Assembly: GCA_037693485.1 (NCBI GenBank)
Contig: CM075347.1
Location: forward strand, 64,576,501-64,640,500
Direction: 5' to 3'
DNA: 64,000 nucleotides
Source: Kitagawia praeruptora
Taxonomy: Eukaryota; Streptophyta; Magnoliopsida; Apiales; Apiaceae
Part shown: positions 42,776 through 52,797 of the stretch, piece by piece
How the letters are laid out: every line of letters starts with the position of its first letter
How positions within the stretch are numbered: position 1 is the stretch's first letter
The notes under the pieces: model-generated
Told to the model about the DNA's origin: nothing
Database searches by the model: none
The model's input: the letters and a program-made list of their open reading frames with translations, nothing else
Position numbers and translations under genes: made by a program

Positions 42776-45210
42776 ATGTCCAACGATAGCTCAAGGACTC
42801 CTTCACCTCTCCCCCACATTTCCATTAGCGAACAAGCTGCTGCAAACATTGCCAAGGCTGCAAACACAAGCGACAACTCCTTCCAATTATATATGGACCC
42901 ACTGTGGTCACAAGAAGAGTTCACCCGAGAAACCCCGCTAAACACATGGAGAACCAGACGACCCTCCAGCTCGCAAAGTCACTCTGTTAATATCCCCTCA
43001 GGTTCAGTAAACCTAACATCCACAGCTATTCCAGTCTCGTCAGTGCAGGGTGAGGTTGATAGACTACTGAAGAGAGGGCAGAGATTTTTTGCCAATGTCC
43101 CCAAGCCTCTATCGCCCCTTGATAAGAATCTGCTCAACATAAGCCCCATAGTACTAACCAGCACCTCATCAATAGACTCTCTCGGCCATGCTTACTACGA
43201 ACTCGAGGGTGGAGGTGATAACGAAGCCAATTCTGACGATTCTGATTATGAAGAACCTTCCTCTGATGATGGCGGCCTTGATGAAGTGGCCAGAGCGGTT
43301 AACTTTGAAGATTACAGCTACGTCCCCGAAGCTTCCCCTCAACCTTACATTCCGACCCCTCAACCTGAACTGGAGGGCATTGTTTATGTGGGAGGACCTC
43401 GCCCCGAAAATATTGAAGAAGGCTCGAAGGTGAAGCCAGGTCAGCCTCGCACTCTAGGCTGCAGAGACCTATCTACCTCTCTCGATGCTGAATCTTTGAG
43501 AAAGGCAGTTGACACATACAGACCGGAAGGCAAGATCATTCTACCCAAGGCCTCAATGCTACCGCTTCAACTATACAGAAAACGGAGGAAGAGTGCCTCG
43601 CATGGTGTTGTCGTCCGCTATGATGAAAATCGGCGTCTCTTCGCCTCTCCATCCGTTCATCAGAGACGTGTGCGAGACCTACCACCTCGCTCCCATCCAA
43701 ATCAATCCCAATGGATACAGAGAAATGATAGCCCTCTACATCATCTATCATAAGTTGGGATATCCCCCACTTGATGCGAGGACCATGGGCTATTTTTTGC
43801 AATTGAAAAGATGCGGGCCATCCGACTTCGGCTACGTCTACTTTTCAGTCTGGCCAGAATTCAATAAGAAAGACCTTCACCACAGCGCTCCAAGTAACGC
43901 AGGCTCATGGAAGGGGCCTTATCTTTATGTTCACGAGGTGCATAGAATAAAGACCTCTTTTAATTATCTCCCAGTAGGCCAAGTACGAACCGTCCTCAAG
44001 GGCGAAGAGAAGACACGAGCTGATGATGTGTTGAAGAAACCTCGTGAAAACAGGAATGTTCGAACCCTCCTTACCTTAGAGAACCTAATCGAATGCGGAT
44101 TTTTGAAAGAAGGGATTCAGCTTCCTTCTGAGGTGGGGAAGGCCTCGCGAAAGAGAAAAGTGCGAGAGGAAGCTTCGTCCTCGAAAGTAATGGTTGCGGA
44201 AAGTAAGAACACTTTCATTGTAATCCAATATTTTCTTCATATTAATTGTCTTTCATTGTCTTCCCATTTTTACTTTTCACGATAATTATTTCTAACTGCT
44301 TTTCTCTCTCCTTTTTGTAGACATGTCAGGCAAAAGTGGTCGCAGACCTCCCTTTTGTACAAAGAACAAGGAGGCCCCTGTTGAAAATCCAATGGCCACT
44401 CCGTCTAAGAAGAGAAGCGAGCTCACTCCTCCTCCCCATCCATCAACCACTGCCCGGGTCGCTCCTCAACCTCCCCAAACGACCCCTGAACATGTTCCGA
44501 AAAAATGCAAGACTGGCTCACTGCCTCAGGTAACAAAACCTACGGATACGACACCAGTACACCATCTATATGCTAAGCATGGATACACTCATGCTACTGA
44601 AGAAGAGTGTACTGAGTGGGTGGGTGCAGAGCTAATAGAGAATTCTGAGGCGGTTTCCAAATGTCTGGCTGAGGGCTTCATCCGCCAAGCCTCGCATCTT
44701 TGAGAGCTGAAACAAGTTGTCTTCGCCAATGATAAGTTGGAAAAGGAGTTAAGGTCCTTGAAGGCCAAGGCTGAGGAGGAGAAGAAGCTGATGGCGGAGA
44801 ATTACAAGCGAATCTTGAAGACTGAGACAGCGACCCTCCAGTCCGAGCTCAAGAAAATTGGCGATGAAAAAGCAGCCCTCCATAAATCTTTGACCGAGGC
44901 GGAGCAACACGAGGAGGAACTGAAGAAGACACACATAGAGGAGCTAGCCAAGCTGAAGGAGGAGATCGTTGCTGCTCAAGCCAATCGGGAAGATATTGAA
45001 GAGGCTGCCCAGGCTGAGTTCATGAAACACTTTATCAGAAAAGTTCCTGATTTTGAATGGTCGCAGCTTGGCCCCGGAAATGCTGAGTTCGCTGCCGATC
45101 TCCGCAAGGAAATTGAAGAAGAAGACGCCAAGAAAGCGGCCATACTTGCTAGTGAAGCTGCTAAGGTTAATGCTGCCAACCAGGAGAAACCCAGCGAAGC
45201 TGCTACATAA
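42776..45210 (+). pseudogene. Antisense gene of Tat-B (gypsy-type 'Transposase_28'-like plus coiled coil)
   Basis: Runs opposite to Tat-B gag-pol and is homologous to the antisense gene of Tat-1. The start is ATG 42776 (MSNDSSRTPSPLPHI). An acidic N-terminal third is followed by a frameshift near 43550, then the conserved domain: LHPFIRDVCETYHLAPIQI and GYFLQLKRCG (43640-43815). An intron, 44203-44320 (GTAAG...TTTTTGTAG), links GCGGAAA to ACATGTCAGG. The second exon has a Pro-rich stretch, a TGA at 44701-44703 (probably from CGA), then a strong Lys/Glu coiled coil (44737-45000) and VPDFEWSQLG, ending TAA 45208-45210. Tat-1 has the same order. A chromatin or particle role is possible but only a guess. 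Confidence 0.78.
44203..44320 (+). other. Probable intron of the Tat-B antisense gene
   Basis: 118 bp with GTAAGAAC donor and a pyrimidine-rich TTTTTGTAG acceptor. Splicing joins two open frames in phase (AEN then MSGKSG). A functional-looking intron on this strand argues that the gene is transcribed in this direction. Confidence 0.6.
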
Positions 45211-45943
45211 TTTGCTAATTCTGATATTTTTTTGAACTGGGGATGCGGACACCCTTTGAATGTCTCGCAAGCTGTAATATTCTTTTGATAAGTATGCTGG
45301 GTTCGCATGGCGACCCGATAAATGTTGATAACTTTGCTGATGGTAATCATATGATAATTACTTGTCTTCATTCCTTCATAAAATGTCTTGTGTTTACTTT
45401 AAAAATGCTCACATTCTTTATGTATCTGAAATATTAGCTTGACCTTGCGACTACGACGCTTCCCTTGTAAAATTTGTAGCTTTTTCTTTTCAATTTGCTT
45501 AACTTCAAGGTGTACCTTGTCTCTTTGGGATCGAGACTTGCTATGCCTTCCTTGCGAGGTCGCAGACACGATCCGGAGATTAAGGTCGCACCTTGACTTC
45601 TTTTTCTTTAAACTTTGTTCTTTGAGGAGATACTTTTTAACTAAACTTTGAAGACATTCCCTCAGGTCGCATTAAGTGCACGCTCATGACCTCGTTGACC
45701 TGAGGGGTGTTCGGCCTCGCATACGCTGTGCTAGCCTAGTCCTGAAAATTTTTAACATTGACAAAAGCATAAAATTGCACAACTCTTTTGGAGAACAAAC
45801 TTAATATATATAAATACTAGGGACAAAGCCCAACTATCAATACATCATAACGAGGAGGTGTCTATATGATCACTACCCCCTGAGTACTTTGTATGAATTT
45901 ATTCATGCGAAGTAGAAGATAGAGACCACCAGGAGCGAAGCTT
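45211..45943. other. Tat-B spacer between antisense gene and pol
   Basis: No coding frame supported. It is the 3' side of both the antisense gene and pol, so both transcripts should end here. No tandem array like that of Tat-1 is present. Confidence 0.55.
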
Positions 45944-48900
45944 CTACTGGTAGTATTTCCTCAAATGTTCTGTATTCCAGGCTCGTGGCATGACCTTATC
46001 ATCCATGTCAGTTAGATAATAAGTCCCCTCATTAATAACACCATAAACTTTATATGGCCCTTCCCAATTGGCTCCAAAGACCCCATGAGACGAGACCTTA
46101 GTGTTAGGCATCACTCTCCTAAGCACCAAGTCCCCCACGTGAAGATGTGGCACGCGAACCTTTCCATTATAGTACCTCGCAGCTCGCCTTTGATAAGCTG
46201 CGAGCCTCAGCTGAGCCTCTTCTCTTGACTCTTGAATCATGTCTAAGTAGAGCCTGTGATTGACCTCGTTTAACTTGGGGTCATAATGTTCCCTTCTGAA
46301 CGAGCCTGACCCTACCTCCACGGGCACCATGGCTTCGCACCCATATGTCAAAGAAAATGGAGTCTCGCCTGTGGTAGACCTTGGGGTCGTGTTGTATGAC
46401 CACAAGACCTTTGGTAGCTCCTCGGGCCAACTACCCTTACTCTCCTCCAACTTAGCTTTTAGGGTATGCTTGATTATCTTGTTGATGGCCTCGGTTTGTC
46501 CATTTGTCTGAGGATGACTCACAGCAGAGAAACTTTTCTTGATTCCCAAACTCTCACAAAATTCTTTCATCTCCTTGCTATCAAATTGCTTCCCATTATC
46601 TGAAATGAGCTGATATGGGATCCCATAGCGACAAACAATTGCTCTGTACACGAAGTCCCTTAATTTTTTAGCTGTGATGGTAGCAAGAGGCTCGGCCTCG
46701 GCCCACTTAGTGAAATAGTCTACAGCCACGACTGCATACTTCACTCCTCCCTTAGCTTTAGGGAGTTCACCAATAAGGTCTATTCCCCACATAGCAAAGG
46801 GCCAAGGGCTTATCAACGAGGTGAGGTGAGCAACTGGAGCATTACTGAAATTTGCATATCTTTGACACTTGTCACATCGCCTAGCGAACTCAAAAGCATC
46901 CCTTTTCAATGTGGGCAAAAAATACCCTTGTCGTAGAATTTTTTGAGCTAGGGAACTACCCCCCGAGTGATTGCCACATATTCCTTCATGAAACTCTCTC
47001 AAAATATAGTTGCATTCTTCACCATCTACACACCTCAAGAGTGGAGTGTTGAACCCTCTTCTATACAGGACTTCGTCATAAATAACATAGCGAGCCGCCT
47101 GATATTGGACCCTCCTCGCTTCTTTTTTATCCTGAGGTAGCATCCCATTCTTCACATAATCCCATATAGGGGCCATCCATGTTGATTCCTGGCTCGCTAT
47201 TTCCATAACAAATTCTTCTGGTATACTAGGTTTACTTTGAATTTCCAAGGGGATAATCCCAAGTAAAGTGGCCTCGCGTCGCGAGCCCATTTTTGCGAGG
47301 GCATCTGCTCCTTGATTTTTTGCCCTCCTGATAAACTCCACCTTTACTTGCTTGAATGACTTCATAAGCCTTTGCACACACTTTAAATATAGCTCAATCT
47401 GGGGTCCCCTGGCTTGCCATCCACATCCAACATGACCCGTGACTAACATAGAATCGCTATATGCATTGAGATTCTCTACTTTCATTTCTATTGCGAGCTT
47501 GAGGCCAATTATGAGAGCCTCGTATTCAGCTGCGTTATTAGAAGCCTCGAAGGCGAAGTGAACAGCACTACTTAACTTGCGACCCTCAGGTGTAACAAGC
47601 TCGATCCCTGCTCCGGCCCCTTCTTTGTTAGATGCCCCATCAACATATAACTCCCACCACGAGGCTGAATTTTCATCTTTGAGTTTGGGGTCAACCACGT
47701 CTGGGATCGCTATGAGAGCCCAGGCATCTTCCTCAGATTGGGAAGGAAACTCCAATATGAAATCTGCTAAAGCTTGCCCCTTTATTGCACCTCGAGGCTT
47801 GTACTCAATATCAAACTGACTCAGCTCTATGGTCCACTTTAAAAGTCTGCCCGAGGCCTCGGGTTTATGCATTACTTGCCTAAGTGGGTACGCAGTGCGA
47901 ACTTGGATACTATGAGCCTGAAAATATGGCCTCAGCTTTCGCGAAGCCAAAACCACAGCATAGGCGAGCTTCTCCATGTTGGTGTAGCGAGTCTCGGCAT
48001 CTAACAATCTTTTACTGACATGGTAAACGGGGAGCTGAAGCTTTCCCTCCTCGCGAACGAGGACAACACTGATGGCATATTCTGAAACTGCCAAGTAAAC
48101 AATAAGAACTTCACCTTCATTGGGCTTAGAGAGTAATGGAGGCGAACCCAGATGTTCTTTTATCCTCTGAAAAGCTTCCTCGCACTCAGGGGTCCATTCA
48201 AAACTCCTTCCCACCTTCTTGATCGCTTTAAAGAATTCGTGGCACTTGTCTGATGATTTAGAAACAAATCGATTCAGTGCTGCGATCCTTCCAGTTAGAC
48301 TTTGTACCTCCTTGACACTTCTTGGCGACCTCATTTCCATTAATGCCTTTATTTTAGCTGGATTAGCCTCAATGCCTCTGTGGTTAACAATAAACCCCAA
48401 AAACTTTCCAGATTCGATCCCAAAAACACACTTCTGGGGGTTAAGCTTCATTCTGAATTTCCTCAATATATCGAACATTTCTGCGATGTGGGCTATATGA
48501 TCCTTAGCCTCCTTGGACTTCACGAGCATATCATCTACATAGACCTCCATTGTCTTTCCAATCTGCTTCTCAAACATTATGTTAACGAGCCTCTGATAAG
48601 TAGCACCTGCATTGAGGAGGCCGAAGGGCATCCCAATATAACAGTAGAGACCTCTGTCCGTGATAAACGAGGTGTGCTCCTGATCAGGCCCGTACATTGG
48701 TATTTGGTTATACCCAGAATAGGCATCCATGAAGCTTAAAAGTGCGTGGCCCGCTATTGCATCTACCAACTGATCAATTCTTGGAAGAGGGAAACTATCC
48801 TTCGGGCAATGCTTGTTTAGATCAGTAAAATCCACACATGTTCGCCACTTCCCATTTGGCTTCTTGACTAGGACAGGATTTGCGAGCCAGTCAGGGTAAA

Positions 48901-50470
48901 ATGATTCCCTAACGAGCCCGACCTCGAGTAGCCTGTCAACTTCTTCTTTTAGAGCCTCGGCTCGCTCTCCACTTATTGGTCTTCTTTTCTGCCTCACTCC
49001 CTTCTTGCTTGGATCAAGATTAAGTCTATGACACATCACATTGGGATCGATCCCTACCATATCTTCGTGAGACCACGCAAATACATCCAAATTAGTTTTA
49101 AGAAACTCCACGAGCCTTCCCCTAAGATCGGGATTCAACTGTGATCCGATCTTCAAAACCTTCGTAGAATCCTTGGCATCAACAAGAACAGATATGGTAT
49201 CCTCTGCGGCCCCGGCTCGCTCCACATGCTCAGGGATGTGAGGGTCCAGGTCAATTTCAACATCCCGAGCCCGACTAGATTCCGCTTCAACTTGCCTCAT
49301 GACTTCCGCCCCCGAGTCAGGGGTCGCTCCAACATGTCCGTACTCAGTCACAATTGTTGTTTCTCGTGTGATACCATTAGGCAGATCTACCAATGTTGAT
49401 GTTTCCTTGCGAACCCATTTCCCTTTTCGGGCTCGCACAGCGGCCTGCTCTGGACTTTCCTCTTCATCGCTAGCTTCTTCAACAATTCTTTCTTGTAGAA
49501 CCAACACAGGTTGCGAGGCCTCCATCATAATTGCCCCTGGCACTGGTTCTACTTGTATACCCAAATTGTCAAAATAATTATCTGGCAATTCCTCGATAGA
49601 TATTATATTGCAACCAACTGAGGGTCGCGATGACGACTTGCGAGCCCTCTCATCCTCTTCGCTTTCCATACAATTTTTTCCCTTTTCTGCTGACTTAAGG
49701 GCCTGATTATAGCATTCTCGAGACTCATGTTGAATTCCTCTAACACATCCCACGCCTTGCGGGGTGGGGAACTTCATCGAGAGGTGATAGATAGAAGTCA
49801 CCACCCTCATTTCTTTCAAGATGGGTCGCCACACAATAGCATTATAAGCAGATGGTTGATCCACGACCATGAAATCAGCGACCTGCGTAGTGATACAGGG
49901 CTCGTCCCCCAAAGTGATGGGGAGCCTGATGAGTCCCTTTACACTGACAGAAGCTCCAGTAAATCCATAAAGGTGGCCTACTGTAGGAATTAGATCTTTG
50001 TCTACGTATCCCATTTTCTTGTAGACATCATACATCAAGACATTCACGGCACTTCCATTGTCCACCAACACTCTGTAGATATTCTGGGAACCAATGCGAA
50101 CTCGAACCACTAGAGCATCAGAGTGGGGATGATGTACCCACTTCGCATCCTCTTCAGTGAACATTATATTTGTGTCTTCCCCCTTGAAAAGCTTTGGGGG
50201 TCGTTCCTGCAAATGGTGCACATTGGTGAGGGATCGCTCCCTTGCTTCGCGAGCATATCTTTCCTTTGCCTTGTTGCTATCTCCTCCAATATGTGGCCCA
50301 CCAATGATCACATGGATGCTATTGCCTCGTTCTTCTCTCTCCTTGCGAGGCTCTGCATTTTGGCCCTCATGAGGTACAGCGTGATATCCTATTCCTGATT
50401 TTCCTGAGTTCTCTTGATGCTTTTTTACTTCGTGGACCGCCCACTCTGTTAACTTCCCTTCTCGAATCAA
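45944..50470 (-). CDS. pol: Tat-B pol: protease, RT, RNase H, second RNase H, integrase
   Basis: An uninterrupted 1,508-codon frame. The real start lies upstream, since pol is read as part of gag-pol. Approximate residues: aspartic protease 120-260 (VLVDNGSAVNVL at 133); RT 530-700 (FPLPRIDQLVD, YVDDMLVKS at 643); RNase H 770-900 (YLAVSEYAISVVLV, GQALADFI); second, Tat-type RNase H 930-1060 (LYVDGASNKEGAG at 938); integrase 1170-1430 (CDKCQRYANF, YFTKWAEAEPL, ISDNGKQFDSK near 1297, NGQTEAINK). It ends YYQ then TAG. One oddity is NAIVWRPIL where Tat-1 and relatives have NAILGRPIL, a Gly to Trp change in the conserved protease motif. The polyprotein looks complete but cannot be made from this copy because gag is broken upstream. 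Confidence 0.93.
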   Translation of the reverse strand: MIREGKLTEWAVHEVKKHQENSGKSGIGYHAVPHEGQNAEPRKEREERGNSIHVIIGGPHIGGDSNKAKERYAREARERSLTNVHHLQERPPKLFKGEDTNIMFTEEDAKWVHHPHSDALVVRVRIGSQNIYRVLVDNGSAVNVLMYDVYKKMGYVDKDLIPTVGHLYGFTGASVSVKGLIRLPITLGDEPCITTQVADFMVVDQPSAYNAIVWRPILKEMRVVTSIYHLSMKFPTPQGVGCVRGIQHESRECYNQALKSAEKGKNCMESEEDERARKSSSRPSVGCNIISIEELPDNYFDNLGIQVEPVPGAIMMEASQPVLVLQERIVEEASDEEESPEQAAVRARKGKWVRKETSTLVDLPNGITRETTIVTEYGHVGATPDSGAEVMRQVEAESSRARDVEIDLDPHIPEHVERAGAAEDTISVLVDAKDSTKVLKIGSQLNPDLRGRLVEFLKTNLDVFAWSHEDMVGIDPNVMCHRLNLDPSKKGVRQKRRPISGERAEALKEEVDRLLEVGLVRESFYPDWLANPVLVKKPNGKWRTCVDFTDLNKHCPKDSFPLPRIDQLVDAIAGHALLSFMDAYSGYNQIPMYGPDQEHTSFITDRGLYCYIGMPFGLLNAGATYQRLVNIMFEKQIGKTMEVYVDDMLVKSKEAKDHIAHIAEMFDILRKFRMKLNPQKCVFGIESGKFLGFIVNHRGIEANPAKIKALMEMRSPRSVKEVQSLTGRIAALNRFVSKSSDKCHEFFKAIKKVGRSFEWTPECEEAFQRIKEHLGSPPLLSKPNEGEVLIVYLAVSEYAISVVLVREEGKLQLPVYHVSKRLLDAETRYTNMEKLAYAVVLASRKLRPYFQAHSIQVRTAYPLRQVMHKPEASGRLLKWTIELSQFDIEYKPRGAIKGQALADFILEFPSQSEEDAWALIAIPDVVDPKLKDENSASWWELYVDGASNKEGAGAGIELVTPEGRKLSSAVHFAFEASNNAAEYEALIIGLKLAIEMKVENLNAYSDSMLVTGHVGCGWQARGPQIELYLKCVQRLMKSFKQVKVEFIRRAKNQGADALAKMGSRREATLLGIIPLEIQSKPSIPEEFVMEIASQESTWMAPIWDYVKNGMLPQDKKEARRVQYQAARYVIYDEVLYRRGFNTPLLRCVDGEECNYILREFHEGICGNHSGGSSLAQKILRQGYFLPTLKRDAFEFARRCDKCQRYANFSNAPVAHLTSLISPWPFAMWGIDLIGELPKAKGGVKYAVVAVDYFTKWAEAEPLATITAKKLRDFVYRAIVCRYGIPYQLISDNGKQFDSKEMKEFCESLGIKKSFSAVSHPQTNGQTEAINKIIKHTLKAKLEESKGSWPEELPKVLWSYNTTPRSTTGETPFSLTYGCEAMVPVEVGSGSFRREHYDPKLNEVNHRLYLDMIQESREEAQLRLAAYQRRAARYYNGKVRVPHLHVGDLVLRRVMPNTKVSSHGVFGANWEGPYKVYGVINEGTYYLTDMDDKVMPRAWNTEHLRKYYQ

Positions 50471-52302
50471 ACGATCAATTTGTTCTTTAAGTTGTCAACA
50501 GTCCGCTGTATCGTACCCCTTCTCTCATGAAAATCATAATACTTTGTATTGTTCCACGTTCCTTGTGGACCCATAGCACGAGGTTTTGTGAACATTCCTT
50601 TATTAGCGTTGACAGCATAGATATGATCAACTGAAGCCACTAAGGGAACAAATTTGTCTTCATCTCTAGCCGGACGAGCACGAGGTGGGGATCGCCTTGA
50701 GAAGTCGCGATCCCTTCTTTTCGGGCTCGGGCTACGATCCTGTCTTCGCCTGGGGCTTCTAGAATCCCTTCTTTTTACCCCTTTACCTTTGCTTTCATTG
50801 CCACTAGTCCCAATATTCTTCTTGAGATCTGCCAATGATTTCTCAACGCGCTTAAAGGGCTCAGCGACCCGGTGCAACTCTGAAAGTGTACCAGGGGTTT
50901 GCTCTTGTAGTTTCTCCCAGAATTTAGTTCCTTCCCTTACCCCTGCAATAAGGAAATTCTTCACAGCTTCGTCATTAGCACCTCGCACACGAGGTACTTC
51001 AGCGTTGAACCTCTTGAAGTAGTCATGCAAAGTCTCCCCCTCCTTTTGTTTTATGTTCGCTAGTATGGACACAGGGGGTGCATAGAGCATTGAAGATTGG
51101 AACTGTTTGATGAAGATATCCACGAGCTGTTCCCAAGAATCTATGACAACTAGGGACCCTAGCTTCGAGAATCATTGTTGGGCACTCCCTCTTAGCGAGG
51201 CCGCGAATAGCCTACACCTCGCTAACAATGATACTTGATACACGTCCATCTCATTTTTTAATCGAATGACAAACTCAGTTGGGTCAGTCTCCCCATTATA
51301 GGTCATGTCAGAGTGATGACCACGGAACACTGCGGGCAGTGGAGCTGTGCGAATTTCATGAGTAAAGGGCGAGGAGGAACCCATATTACTGAAAATCCCC
51401 TTCTCATTGTTCATCGCATCCAATGCCTTTTTTAACTCTTCTAACTTATAATCCCCGATCCTGGCCTCTTTGTCTCCATCCTTCTTTCCTCCAGTACTTG
51501 CATGATGAGATTGAGTCTTTTTTGGGGCACTAGACTCTTCCTGGTCATTCCTGCAATCCTTATTTTTAGGGTCTTCCTCGCGATGTTGGGATCGCTCACG
51601 TTCTCGATTGAAAGGGGGTCTGTCCTCGCGATGATGGGACCGCTCACGCTCTCTGCGAGGAGAGGGGGGTCCGTCATTGCGACGATGTGACCGCTCACGA
51701 TCTTTTCGAGGAGATAAGGGTCGATGAGAGCCCTTACTCTTATTCTTAGACCCTCCATCTTTGTTAGTTTTGAGATTCACTAACTTGAGACGGAGATCGT
51801 GCTCGCTGAGTTTCTTTCCAACCCGGTCAAAGACACTGACGGATCGCCCTTCTGATGAGGCGGGCTTCGCCTTCGACCCCTCCTTATCCATAGTAGCTGC
51901 TTCTTCTTCCCAATCGGGGTTTGTCTGATCCGTCACCACATCATCAAAGTCTCCTATTAGCTTCTTGGTGGGGCCCTTGCTACTCTCTACTTGATGAGTT
52001 CGATCCCCCATCCTTGTATTCCTCTTTAAGCCTCTAGAACTATATCGCTTCTCCATCTTGGCCACCGAGGCCCTTACCTCGATCATTTGATCACCGAGGC
52101 CTTTCAAGAATGACATGACTTCGCCAGTTAAGGCCGCCTGTTGGACGACATGGGGTGTTTGCTCCTTCTCCAGTTCGTCCTCGATCCCCTCTTTACGCGC
52201 CTCGCTCTCTGGTAGATTATTCCTCCGGGGGTCGTTTATGTCTTTCTTATGCGACCCCGGGGTGTCCCGATCTCCGTTCCTCTTTTTGTTCGATTTAGTC
52301 AT
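50467..52302 (-). pseudogene. gag: Tat-B gag, broken by stop and frameshift
   Basis: Starts ATG 52302 (MTKSNKKRNGDRDTPGSHK). The N-terminal third is very charged, with Arg/Glu/His repeats (RERERSHHRED, about 51590-51720). The gag core begins YNGETDPTEFVIRLKNEMDVYQ. TGA at 51172-51174 replaces the Trp of the QWF motif seen in Tat-1 (HQWFKRL), a G-to-A change. The frame continues at 51123 (FIKQFQSSMLYAPPVS, FKRFNAEVPRV) with a basic SR-like tail (RSPRRRQDRSPSPKRR). A one-base frameshift plus TGA near 50500-50525 separate it from pol. Confidence 0.9.
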
Positions 52303-52325
52303 CGTTCTCCCAAATCAACGACTCC

Positions 52326-52343
52326 CCTCCTTCTATCGCCAAA
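52326..52343 (-). other. Tat-B primer binding site
   Basis: On the minus strand, TTTGGCGATAGAAGGAGG follows the 5' LTR. It resembles the Tat-1 site TTGGCGCCCGAAGGAG. The tRNA is not identified. Confidence 0.6.
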
Positions 52344-52592
52344 TGTTATAGGGAGAATATTGTATAACAATATTTTGGAGGTTGCTGGATTTACGAAGCA
52401 AAATACGGATATTCTGCTATGAACACGAAGAACACGGAGGTGATTGGTGAATGATTGTGGCTGCTCTTGTCTATTGATATTCAGTGGTGAACTGTTTCTC
52501 ATCCTTTACAAGATGCCTACGTACCCTATTTATAGGGATCAAGCCATACGTAGTTCTCTTAGAGAAGAAGTTATCTAGATGGGCTAGGGTTT
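52344..52592 (-). repeat. Tat-B right LTR, first part
   Basis: Starts TGTTATAGGG and matches 41366-41614. Copia-C interrupts it after GGTTT (52588-52592). It resumes at 58588. Confidence 0.93.
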
Positions 52593-52790
52593 TGTTAACA
52601 ATATATAACAGCATATAGAGAGAGATTTACAGAAGAAGTAGAGATTGTATATATAATCTTGTGTATATTACAATGTAAAGCTCCTATATTTATAGTAGAA
52701 GAAATGCACCAATAGTCATGAACGGTGCCTAACTAACTATGACTATGCTGTGATGTTAAAGTCTAAGACGGTACCTAATATGTTTTGACA
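52593..52790 (-). repeat. Copia-C left LTR (3' LTR in element sense)
   Basis: 198 bp, TGTTAACAAT...GTTTTGACA. It is followed by CTCCCCCTCAAGTTG, the complement of the purine tract (52791-52805). Confidence 0.88.
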
Positions 52791-52797
52791 CTCCCCC

